Of a DNA stretch of 64,000 nucleotides, positions 57,249 through 64,000 are shown one piece after another. The DNA comes from Allobosea sp. Tri-44. Its GTDB lineage: Bacteria > Pseudomonadota > Alphaproteobacteria > Rhizobiales > Beijerinckiaceae. A program made the position numbers and the translations under genes. The notes under the pieces were generated by a model, which made no database searches, was not told where the DNA came from, and saw only the letters and a list, made by a program, of their open reading frames with translations. Location: assembly GCF_004123845.1 (NCBI RefSeq), contig NZ_NBDP01000003.1:62001-126000 (forward strand), written 5' to 3'. The number at the start of each line of letters is the position of its first letter. Positions within the stretch are counted from its first letter, which is position 1.

Positions 57249-57395
57249 CGGGCTGGCCGCCTTACGCTCCGCTTGCGATGCTGAAGGCGCTCTACGATCT
57301 GTCGGATCTGGGTCTAGGTCCTGTCCCCATTGAATGCCGAAGGTTGCGAAGCAGCGCCCGGCGGTGGGGAAACCCAACGCCGGGGTGCGACCAGC

Positions 57396-57809
57396 TCATT
57401 TCGTGACGAACCTGGTCAGCTCCGTCTCGTTCGTGTCGACGACGAACACGGCCAGGATGCGTGCTGGTTCGGTCGCGCTGGCGTTCGCGCTGACGCCATG
57501 GAAGGCGCCGGGCTCCTCGACCCAGTTTTCGCCGGCCTTGTAGACCTTCTCCGGCGAACCATTGACGCTGCTGCGCACCGCGCCCTCGAGAACGGTCGCA
57601 TAGATGAAGGCGGATTTCGCATGAGTGTGGGCCGACGAGGCGCCACCCGGCCCGTATTCGACGAGCACGCTCTTCAAGCTCTTGCCAGGGATATTCGGAA
57701 TCGGGCGATCGAACACGATCGTCAACTTGGCCGCGGTGGGCTCGGCGGCCGGAGCCGCGGTGATCGCCAGCGCCGTGAAGGCGACGGCCGAGAAAAATCG
57801 CGTAAGCAT
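57396..57809 (-). CDS. Exported cupin-domain protein
   Basis: 137 residues from ATG 57809, with GGAGGG just upstream; the frame open further upstream is inside the next gene and not coding. Signal peptide (MLTRFFSAVAFTALAITAAPA). Cupin core 'YGPGGASSAHTHAKSAFIYATVLEG' with two His for metal, then 'NWVEEPGAFHGVSAN'. Secreted or periplasmic, small-molecule binding or enzymatic role unknown. 19 bases downstream of the NAD(P)-binding protein gene. Confidence 0.85.
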   Translation of the reverse strand: MLTRFFSAVAFTALAITAAPAAEPTAAKLTIVFDRPIPNIPGKSLKSVLVEYGPGGASSAHTHAKSAFIYATVLEGAVRSSVNGSPEKVYKAGENWVEEPGAFHGVSANASATEPARILAVFVVDTNETELTRFVTK

Positions 57810-57828
57810 TGCAAACCCTCCTTGCTGG

Positions 57829-58593
57829 TCAGCTTCTGGCCTGCTGCGCCTTGGACTGGCCGAGCCAGTCCTCGAAGCGGATCGCGCCGATGCGCGCGTT
57901 CTCGCCGGGTGTGAGCGAGCGGTCGGAGAGAACGGCGCCGTAGTAGCGCGCGTGGATATCCGGCACGACCTTGCGCGGGTCCTGCGTCGCCCGCAGGAAG
58001 CGCCGGGCCAATTCGTCGAGCGGCATCGCTTCGGGACCGGCAACCTCGACCGTGCCGTTGACCGGCGGAGCGAGCGCGACATCGGCCAGCGCCGCCGCGA
58101 CATCGCTCGATGCCATCGGCTGGATCAGGGCCGGCGACAGGCGAATCTCGTCGCCAATGGTGGCCGACTGGGCGATGGCGCCGACGAACTCGAAGAACTG
58201 AGTGGCGCGCAGGATGGAGTAGGAGATGCCGGAGGCCTTGATCAGGTCTTCCTGAGCGACCTTCGCCCGGAAATAACCGTTCTCGGGCAGCCGCTCGCTG
58301 CCGACGATCGAGAGGGCGACATGGTGGCGTACGCCGGCGGCGGCTTCCGCGGCGAGCAGATTGCGGCCCGAGGTCTCGAAGAAGTCGAGGACGGCCTTGT
58401 CCTCCCAGACGGGCGCGTTCGCCACGTCGACGACGACGTCGGCACCGTCGAGCGCTTCGGCCAGACCTTCGCGGGTGATGGTGTTGACGCCGGTGTTGGG
58501 CGCAGCTGCGAGCGCCTCATGGCCGCGCGCTTTGAGGTTCTGCACGAGCTTCGATCCGATGAGGCCGGTGCCGCCGATGACGACGATCTTCAT
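57829..58593 (-). CDS. NmrA-like NAD(P)-binding oxidoreductase (atypical SDR)
   Basis: 254 residues from ATG 58593, with GGAGAAAG upstream. Rossmann start 'MKIVVIGGTGLIGSKLVQNL', then 'ADVVVDVANAPVWED', 'VRHHVALSIVGSERL' and 'YFRAKVAQEDLI' (Tyr and Lys of the family but not the strict YxxxK motif). Probably a quinone- or NAD(P)H-dependent enzyme or redox sensor. Operon with the cupin gene; divergent from the winged-helix/TPR regulator. Confidence 0.87.
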   Translation of the reverse strand: MKIVVIGGTGLIGSKLVQNLKARGHEALAAAPNTGVNTITREGLAEALDGADVVVDVANAPVWEDKAVLDFFETSGRNLLAAEAAAGVRHHVALSIVGSERLPENGYFRAKVAQEDLIKASGISYSILRATQFFEFVGAIAQSATIGDEIRLSPALIQPMASSDVAAALADVALAPPVNGTVEVAGPEAMPLDELARRFLRATQDPRKVVPDIHARYYGAVLSDRSLTPGENARIGAIRFEDWLGQSKAQQARS

Positions 58594-58821
58594 GGGCTTT
58601 CTCCGTTTCTCCCGACCGCAACCATTGCCGTCGACATGGCCGGAGAGTGCCGCCGCGCTTGCGGGGAGTCCTTGCGGCGGGCTTGAATTGCTCTTGGGAG
58701 AAGCTTGGTTTCTTGTCCAAGTCGGCACCTTGCGGCAGAAGAGCGAGCCAGGGCGCTGTCCGTCTCGGATTGATCTCGATCAGCCGCCTCGGTCAACGCA
58801 ACGACGGCATTCGGCCAGAGG

Positions 58822-60420
58822 ATGACCGACGTGCAATTCGCGTTTGGAGATTACCTGCTCGACCCCGAGCGCCGGGAGCTGACCCTGCGCGCGCAGGTCG
58901 TGACCGTCGGGCCGCAGGTCTTCGACCTCCTGCTGCATCTTATCGGGAATCGCGACCGGGTCGTCAGCAAGGACGAGCTGCTGCAGGCGGTGTGGAGCGG
59001 CCGGGTCGTCTCCGAGTCGACGATCACCAGTCACATCAACGCGGTCAGGAAGGCCGTCGGTGATAATGGCAACGAGCAGCGCCTGGTCCGGACGATCGCC
59101 CGCAAGGGGTTCCGCTTCGTCGGCGAAGTCGAGCAGGCCGGGCAAGCGCGACAGCCGGTTGGGCCGGGCGTCCTCGAACGCGCCGCGAGCCAGGTGCCGG
59201 AACTGCGCTCCACGCCGCTCCCGCCGGACAAGCCCTCAATCACTGTCCTGCCCTTTCAGAACCTGAGCGGCGATCCCGAACAGGAGTATTTTGCCGACGG
59301 CGTGGTCGAGGACATCATCGCGGCCCTGTCGCGCATCCGCTGGCTGTTCGTCATCGCGCGCAATTCGAGCTTCGCCTTCAAGGGCCGGGCGGTGGATGTG
59401 AAGGAGATCGGCCGGGAGCTCGGCGTGCGCTACGTGCTGGAAGGCAGCGTCCGCAAATCCGGGAACAAGGTGCGCATCACCGGGCAGCTCATCGACGCGA
59501 CAACCGGGACGCATCTCTGGGCGGAGCGCTTCGAAGGTATGCTCGACGACATTTTCGACCTGCAGGACCGGATCGCCGAAAGCGTCGTCGGCGCGATCGC
59601 ACCGCAGCTCGAACGGGCGGAGATCGAACGCGCCAAGCGGAAGCCGACGGAGAGCCTGGACGCCTACGACTACTACCTGCGCGGCACGGCGAAGCTGCAC
59701 TCCGGCACCAGGGAGGCCATCGAGGCGGCGCTGCCGCTGTTCTATATGGCCACCGAGCTCGATCCCGAATTCGCGTCGGCCTATGGCATGGCGGCCTGGT
59801 GCCATCTGTGGCGCAAGGTAAATGGCTGGATGGTCGATCGCCCGCGCGAGATCGCCGAGGGCGTGCGGTTGGCGCGGCAGGCGGTCGAATTCGGCCGGGA
59901 CGATGCGGTCGCCCTGACCCGGGCCGGACATGCGCTCGGCCATTTCACCGGCGATCTCGATGGCGGCATCGCGCTGATCGACAGGGCGGTGCTCCTCAAT
60001 CCGAACCTCGCCGCCGCCTGGTTCCTCGGCGGTTTCCTGCGCGCCCTCAACGGCGAACCTGTTTCCGCTCTCGAGCATTTCGAGCATGCCGTTCGCCTGA
60101 GCCCGCTGGATCCCGAAATCTTCAGGATGCAGGTCGGGATGGCGCTGGCGCATTTCTTCGCGGGGCACTTCGATTCCGCCGTGGCCTGGGCCGAAAAGGC
60201 CGCCGGAAACCTTCCCAGCCTCCTCGTCGCCGCCGCCGTGATGGCGGCGAGCCATGCGCTTTCTGGCCGTGCCAATGAGGCGAGGCAAGCGATGGAGCGT
60301 ATGCATGCGCTCGATCCATCCATGCGGATCGCAAAGCTCAAGGACTGGCTTCCGATCCATCGCTCGGAAGATTTGGCGCGGTTCGCGGAGGGATTGCGGC
60401 TGGCCGGGTTGCCCGAGTGA
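58822..60420 (+). CDS. Winged-helix/TolB-like/TPR signalling regulator
   Basis: 532 residues. OmpR/CadC-type winged helix (about 5-105; 'VSKDELLQAVWSGRVVSESTITSHINAVRKAVGD', 'RTIARKGFRFVGEVE'), then a TolB-N-like segment ('SITVLPFQNLSGDPEQEYFADGVVEDIIAALSRI', 'YVLEGSVRKSGNKVRITGQLIDATTGTHLWAERFEG') and TPR repeats (about 305-520). No membrane segment. The class is often annotated with adenylate-cyclase-like regulators. Likely controls the divergent NmrA-like/cupin pair (inference). Confidence 0.9.
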   Translation: MTDVQFAFGDYLLDPERRELTLRAQVVTVGPQVFDLLLHLIGNRDRVVSKDELLQAVWSGRVVSESTITSHINAVRKAVGDNGNEQRLVRTIARKGFRFVGEVEQAGQARQPVGPGVLERAASQVPELRSTPLPPDKPSITVLPFQNLSGDPEQEYFADGVVEDIIAALSRIRWLFVIARNSSFAFKGRAVDVKEIGRELGVRYVLEGSVRKSGNKVRITGQLIDATTGTHLWAERFEGMLDDIFDLQDRIAESVVGAIAPQLERAEIERAKRKPTESLDAYDYYLRGTAKLHSGTREAIEAALPLFYMATELDPEFASAYGMAAWCHLWRKVNGWMVDRPREIAEGVRLARQAVEFGRDDAVALTRAGHALGHFTGDLDGGIALIDRAVLLNPNLAAAWFLGGFLRALNGEPVSALEHFEHAVRLSPLDPEIFRMQVGMALAHFFAGHFDSAVAWAEKAAGNLPSLLVAAAVMAASHALSGRANEARQAMERMHALDPSMRIAKLKDWLPIHRSEDLARFAEGLRLAGLPE

Positions 60421-61118
60421 CGCGGCCTATGGGTCGTGGCGGATCTGCAGTCTTCGAGCGAATGCAGGAGTGGTATTCCGGCCGCCCGTCGGGTCACCAG
60501 CTTCCGCCTACGCCCTTAACCAAGGATCGAACGCGCGCGAAGCGCGCCTATGGAAGCGTCTCGCGAACTGCAACGATATTTCGAGACGGAGGCGCGCCGT
60601 GTTCTATCGCTTTGTCCCGATCGCCTCTGCGGCGTTCCAGCTCGCATTGGTGAGCCCGGTGTCGCATCGTCCTGCGCGGAGCGGATGAATGCTCTCGAAA
60701 ACTGCGTCCACGCAGCAAAAGCGGCCGCCTCGACCTCGTCAGGCGGCCAGGGCGCCGCGGCAGCGCGCGCGAGCCAGCCATACAGTTCCGCAACCAGCCT
60801 TCAAGCACGCTCACTGTGAGAGCCCTCACGCAGCCCGTCGGATTGCGGGAGCTTTCGCGAGGTATGGCCACACCTGAGTGTGAAGAACGGCTCGGAGAGC
60901 TCGAGGCTGGCCCGATGGCCGATTTCTCTTCCCAGATGGAAAGTTCGCGAGGCCAGTTTCGATCAGGATGACTGCAGGGCACCTCGTGGCGAGCGTTAAA
61001 AGGGTGACGTAGCGCGCCGACCGGGACCGAGCGCTCTTGAGCGCACGACCGGCATCGAAAGACAGTCGGCCTCGCAGCAACCGATCCCACTCTCTCGCAA
61101 ACACGACAGGAGCCTTCC
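60421..61118. other. 698-base region without a credible gene
   Basis: No frame here has a normal start with coding character. Short frames exist on both strands but none is recognisable. The region precedes a decayed gene and may be decayed DNA too. A GTG at 60599 opens a short hydrophobic signal-like stretch (FYRFVPIASAAFQLALVSP) that ends after about 30 codons; I make no claim for it. Confidence 0.5.
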
Positions 61119-61612
61119 ATGACGGAAAACGGCATCTTCGTTCCGACCGACGCGATCAGGACGATGTTCTCGTGCGCCATGTCGGACATGTACCGGGAAG
61201 AGGTTCCGCAATACGGAACGCTGATGGAGCTGGTCGGCGAGATCAATCTCGCTACGCGCCGGGCCGATCCCACACTGGACCGCAGGCTGGTGTCCAACGC
61301 CGAGATCGAGCGGCTCGATCTCGAACGGCACGGTGCCATCCGTATCGGCACGGCGGCGGAACTGGCGACGATGCGGCGGCTCTTCGCCGTCATGGGTATG
61401 CATCCGGTCGGCTATTACGATCTCTCGGCTGCCGGCGTGCCTGTCCATTCAACCGCGTTCCGGCCACTTGATCCGGATGCGCTGCGGCGCAACCTGTTCC
61501 GTGTGTTCACATCTCTGCTGCGACTTGACCAAGGGACCGCATATCAATCACCTGACGCCGCGCACGCTGGACATCGATGCCGTGCAGGATGCAATGCCGA
61601 GACAAGGGATCG
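61119..61612 (+). pseudogene. Decayed DUF1338 (2-oxoadipate dioxygenase/decarboxylase-like) gene
   Basis: A good start (ATG 61119 after ACAGGAG) and about 137 codons typical of the family: 'AMSDMYREEVPQYGTLMELV', 'ERHGAIRIGTAAELATMRRL', 'GMHPVGYYDLSAAGVPVHST', 'VFTSLLRLD'. At about 61530 the match jumps to the +1 frame, which reads 'GPHINHLTPRTLDIDAVQDA' and 'MPRQGI', a segment that in intact members lies some 80 residues further on. After about 61612 the match ends. I infer an internal deletion with frameshift plus loss of the C-terminal part. The family converts 2-oxoadipate to 2-hydroxyglutarate in lysine catabolism (HglS). Confidence 0.75.
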
Positions 61613-61660
61613 CTACGGCGGGCTGGGAAAAGGCTCACCTCATCGCCGGCCGGTGCGCGA

Positions 61661-62638
61661 TCACTGCGGCTCTATGCCGAACTCCTTGATCAGCGCGCCC
61701 ATGGTCGCGATCTCCTTGTTGAGGAAGGCCGAGGCACCGGCCGGCGTGGCGAGCGGGCCGACATCGACATCGAAGCCGAGCGTCGGGGCGCGCTCGCGGA
61801 CGTCCGGCTGCTGGAGCGCCTCGCCGATCTTCTGGCTCAGCGTCTGGACGATCTCGGGCGGCGTGCCGGTGGGCGCCATGACCATGAACCAGCCGCCGAT
61901 GTCCGCGCTAGGGAGGGATTCGGCGATCGCCGGCACGTTTGGGATCGACTTCAGGCGCCTCGTGCCGGCGACGGCGATCGGGCGCAGCGAGCCTTCCTTG
62001 ATGAAAGGCTCCGCGACCGAGGCTGACTGGATCGTCGCCTGGACGCGTCCGGCGATCGCGTCCTGGATCGAGTTCGCCGCCGAAGCATAAGGAACGAGCA
62101 CCATCCCGATGCCCGCACGCCGGTTGATGGTCTGGCCGATCAGGCCGGAGATGTTGCGCTCGCTGTCCACGGCAAGGCTAAGTGAGCCCGGCTTCGCCTT
62201 CTCCTGCGCGATCAAGTCGGCGAGCGAATGGATCGGCAGCTTCGGATCGACCAGCAGGACATGGTGGCTGCGCGCGACGAGCGCGACCGGCGCGAAGTCC
62301 TTCTCCGGATCGTAAGAGAGCTTCTTGAAGGTGTGCGGGTTGGTCGAGAGCGAGGCCGAGGTGGCGAAGAGAAACGTGTAGCCGTCCGGCGTGGCGCGTG
62401 CGACGGATTGGGTTCCGACGATGTTGGCGGCGCCGGTGCGGTTCTCGACATAGACCTGCTGGCCGAGGCTGCGCGAGAGCTTGTCGGCGAGCACGCGCGC
62501 CAGGATGTCGGGGCTGTTGCCGGCCGCCTGCGGCACCACGAGAGCGACCGGGCGCTGCGGCCAGGACTGGGCCTGGGCCGGCGTCGCGGCCGCCAGCGCA
62601 ACCGCGGCCGAGAGCAACAACCATGTGAGCTTGGGCAT
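61661..62638 (-). CDS. Bug/TctC-family solute-binding protein
   Basis: 325 residues with a signal peptide (MPKLTWLLLSAAVALAAATPAQAQ). 'VALVVPQAAGNSPDILARV', 'GQQVYVENRTGAANIVGT', 'TPDGYTFLFATS', 'SIPNVPAIAESLP'. Follows the fumarylacetoacetate-hydrolase-like gene by 43 bases on the same strand, so probably takes up the aromatic or dicarboxylate substrate of that pathway. Confidence 0.93.
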   Translation of the reverse strand: MPKLTWLLLSAAVALAAATPAQAQSWPQRPVALVVPQAAGNSPDILARVLADKLSRSLGQQVYVENRTGAANIVGTQSVARATPDGYTFLFATSASLSTNPHTFKKLSYDPEKDFAPVALVARSHHVLLVDPKLPIHSLADLIAQEKAKPGSLSLAVDSERNISGLIGQTINRRAGIGMVLVPYASAANSIQDAIAGRVQATIQSASVAEPFIKEGSLRPIAVAGTRRLKSIPNVPAIAESLPSADIGGWFMVMAPTGTPPEIVQTLSQKIGEALQQPDVRERAPTLGFDVDVGPLATPAGASAFLNKEIATMGALIKEFGIEPQ

Positions 62639-62681
62639 CGTTTCCTCCGGGGTGGTTTGATTGTGATGGGAGTGCGCGCGG

Positions 62682-63530
62682 TCAGGCTTCGTCGGCGACG
62701 CCGTTGCGCAGCGTGCCGAGGCGATCGATCTCGACCTCCACGGTGTCGCCGGGTTTCAGCCAGAGTGGGGGCATGCGTTTGGCACCGACACCGCCCGGCG
62801 TGCCGGTCGCGATGACGTCGCCGGGCTCCAGCCGCGTGAAGGCGGAGCAGTATTCGATGATGCGCGGGATATCGAAGATCATCTGGTCGAAGGTCGCGTC
62901 CTGCACGACCTGACCGTTGACCCGCGTCTGCAATCTGAGCGCACCGAGTTCGCCGAGCTCGTCGGGCGTCATCATCCAGGGGCCGAAGGCGCCGGTGCCG
63001 GGAAAGTTCTTGCCGGGGGTGAACTGGTGGGTGTGACGCTGGAAATCGCGCACGCTGCCTTCATTGTAGCAGGCATAGCCTGCGATATGGCCGAAGGCGT
63101 CGGCCCGCGCGATGTAGCGCCCGGGCTTGCCGATGACGATGGCGAGTTCGCCTTCGAAGTCGAGCTCATGCGAGACGCGCGGCCGGACGATGTCCGTCTC
63201 ATGGCCGATCTGGGAGTTGGTGAAGCGGCCGAAGATGGTCGGGTGATCGACTTCGGCGCGGCCGGTCTCCTTGCGATGCATCTCGTAGTTCAGGCCGACG
63301 CAGAGGATCTTGTCCGGATTCGGCAGCACGGGGAGCCAGGTGATGGCCGAGAGCGGGTGGCGAGGCGCGCCAGCGGCTGCCGCCGCGGCCTCGCCGAGAG
63401 CGTCGGCCGCGATAGCCGATTTCAGATCGGGGAAGCGGCTGCGCAGGGCGGCGCCGAGGTCGACCGCCTGCTCGCCCTCGATCAGGCCCCAGCTCGGGGA
63501 ACCGCCTATCTGGAAAGTCGCAAAGCGCAT
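62682..63530 (-). CDS. Fumarylacetoacetate hydrolase family protein
   Basis: 282 residues from ATG 63530 (MRFATFQIGG); the frame upstream is the monooxygenase region and not coding in this frame. Metal site acids in 'SHELDFEGELAIVIGKPGR', 'CVGLNYEMHRKETGR', 'KNFPGTGAFGPWMMTPDEL', 'VIATGTPGGVGAKR'. The family hydrolyses or decarboxylates oxo-acids in aromatic breakdown. 13 bases after the flavin monooxygenase gene. Confidence 0.92.
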   Translation of the reverse strand: MRFATFQIGGSPSWGLIEGEQAVDLGAALRSRFPDLKSAIAADALGEAAAAAAGAPRHPLSAITWLPVLPNPDKILCVGLNYEMHRKETGRAEVDHPTIFGRFTNSQIGHETDIVRPRVSHELDFEGELAIVIGKPGRYIARADAFGHIAGYACYNEGSVRDFQRHTHQFTPGKNFPGTGAFGPWMMTPDELGELGALRLQTRVNGQVVQDATFDQMIFDIPRIIEYCSAFTRLEPGDVIATGTPGGVGAKRMPPLWLKPGDTVEVEIDRLGTLRNGVADEA

Positions 63531-63543
63531 GGGTTGGGATCCT

Positions 63544-64000
63544 TTACGGGACGGCGCGGATGGGTTGAGCGTGGTGGAGCCCGGTCGCAGCCGGAGTGAT
63601 GCGGGCTCGCAATTCGTCGAGCAGGGCGCCGAGCGCGACATCGTCGGCGGCGGTGCCGAAGACATAGTGGTCCGGCCGCACGATCGCGGCGCGGCAGCCA
63701 TGCGCGGCGAACCAGCGAGCGAGCACGCCGTCCCGCTCTGTGACCGCGTTGTCGGCACGCGCGGCAGGAGCACGTATCGGATCGGATGACACCATGATCA
63801 GGCGCAGCCCGAGCGCGGAGACCTGTCGCGATAGCCCCGGCGGCAGCTTCGCGGCCAAAGTTGGCTCGACGATCAGCCGCAGGCCGGCGCCAGCGACCGC
63901 GTCGAGCCGACCATACCCCTCCGGTGACTTCACCCAGGGCTGCGGGAAGAGCGTGCCTTTCGCGGCATCGTCGCGGGTCGTTAGCAACCCGGTGACGAGC
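63544..64000 (-). CDS. FAD-dependent aromatic monooxygenase, C-terminal part (cut by window end)
   Basis: About 151 residues, open to the end of the window, so the N-terminal FAD-binding part lies outside. The visible part is the thioredoxin-like C-terminal domain of PHBH/MhpA-type hydroxylases: 'LLTTRDDAAKGTLFPQPWV', then 'AIVRPDHYVFG' and 'LGALLDELRARI'. A TTG at 63987 has been considered as a start but the reading frame continues upstream with family-like residues (LVTG). Heads the FAH-like / Bug-protein operon, suggesting hydroxylation of an aromatic acid. Confidence 0.85.
   Translation of the reverse strand, partial: LVTGLLTTRDDAAKGTLFPQPWVKSPEGYGRLDAVAGAGLRLIVEPTLAAKLPPGLSRQVSALGLRLIMVSSDPIRAPAARADNAVTERDGVLARWFAAHGCRAAIVRPDHYVFGTAADDVALGALLDELRARITPAATGLHHAQPIRAVP

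Noticed and set aside
60826..61104. Possible transposase fragment on the minus strand
   Set aside because: A few residues (ARYVTLLTLA) recall IS30-type transposases, but the rest does not match and there are no terminal repeats.
61119..62090. 323-residue protein starting as DUF1338 and running into the Bug-gene region
   Set aside because: After about 61530 the frame is antisense noise over a certain minus-strand gene; described as a pseudogene instead.

Overview
The window is high-GC DNA with the hallmarks of an alphaproteobacterium of the order Hyphomicrobiales (Rhizobiales), most like Bosea or Methylobacterium relatives. The signs are a CckA hybrid kinase, TTAA-N7-TTAA CtrA boxes at flagellar promoters, a GTTC-N7-GTTC SOS box before recA, an HWE-type kinase fused to CheB/CheR, an IalB-family protein, and a flagellar cluster with MotE-family and DUF6468 genes. 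The genus is an inference; no rRNA or tRNA gene was seen.

Layout. 1-4.2 kb: a CheB-CheR-PAS-HWE kinase and a single-domain response regulator. 4.2-10 kb: a small exported protein coupled to a voltage-gated/cyclic-nucleotide channel, then alaS and recA with its SOS box and terminator. 10-16.2 kb: a five-gene minus-strand surface locus built around a trimeric autotransporter adhesin, with a DUF4189 protein, a bitopic protein and an IalB-like protein. 16.5-26.6 kb: mixed metabolic and regulatory genes (LysR, two membrane proteins, TetR with a divergent enoyl-CoA hydratase, DUF1330, an NTF2-like protein, an RND efflux pump with its adaptor, a methyltransferase), followed by cckA.

29-48.4 kb: a flagellar region. 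flgB-flgC-fliE-fliQ-fliR-flhB lie on the minus strand; a FliO-like gene and fliP on the plus strand; a very large TPR protein, motE-like, DUF6468, fliM and fliL on the minus strand; flgF-flgG-flgA-flgH on the plus strand. A catabolic-looking LysR / RidA-like deaminase / Bug-protein cassette (38.6-41.5 kb) interrupts it. CckA sits at the head of a phosphorelay ending in CtrA, so cckA and the CtrA boxes at flgB/fliO and fliL fit one control circuit.

48.4-52.3 kb: oxyR and katG, divergent, then dksA. 52.4-54.1 kb: an MBOAT acyltransferase followed by what looks like the broken remnant of an SGNH-type partner. 54.2-64 kb: an accessory catabolic zone with a tartrate/malate dehydrogenase-like enzyme plus Bug protein under a GntR regulator, a cupin/NAD(P)-binding pair opposite a winged-helix/TPR regulator, a decayed DUF1338 gene, and a Bug protein / fumarylacetoacetate-hydrolase / flavin monooxygenase group that runs off the window end.

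All coordinates and motifs were read by eye and by codon counting; family names rest on recalled family signatures, not on database searches.
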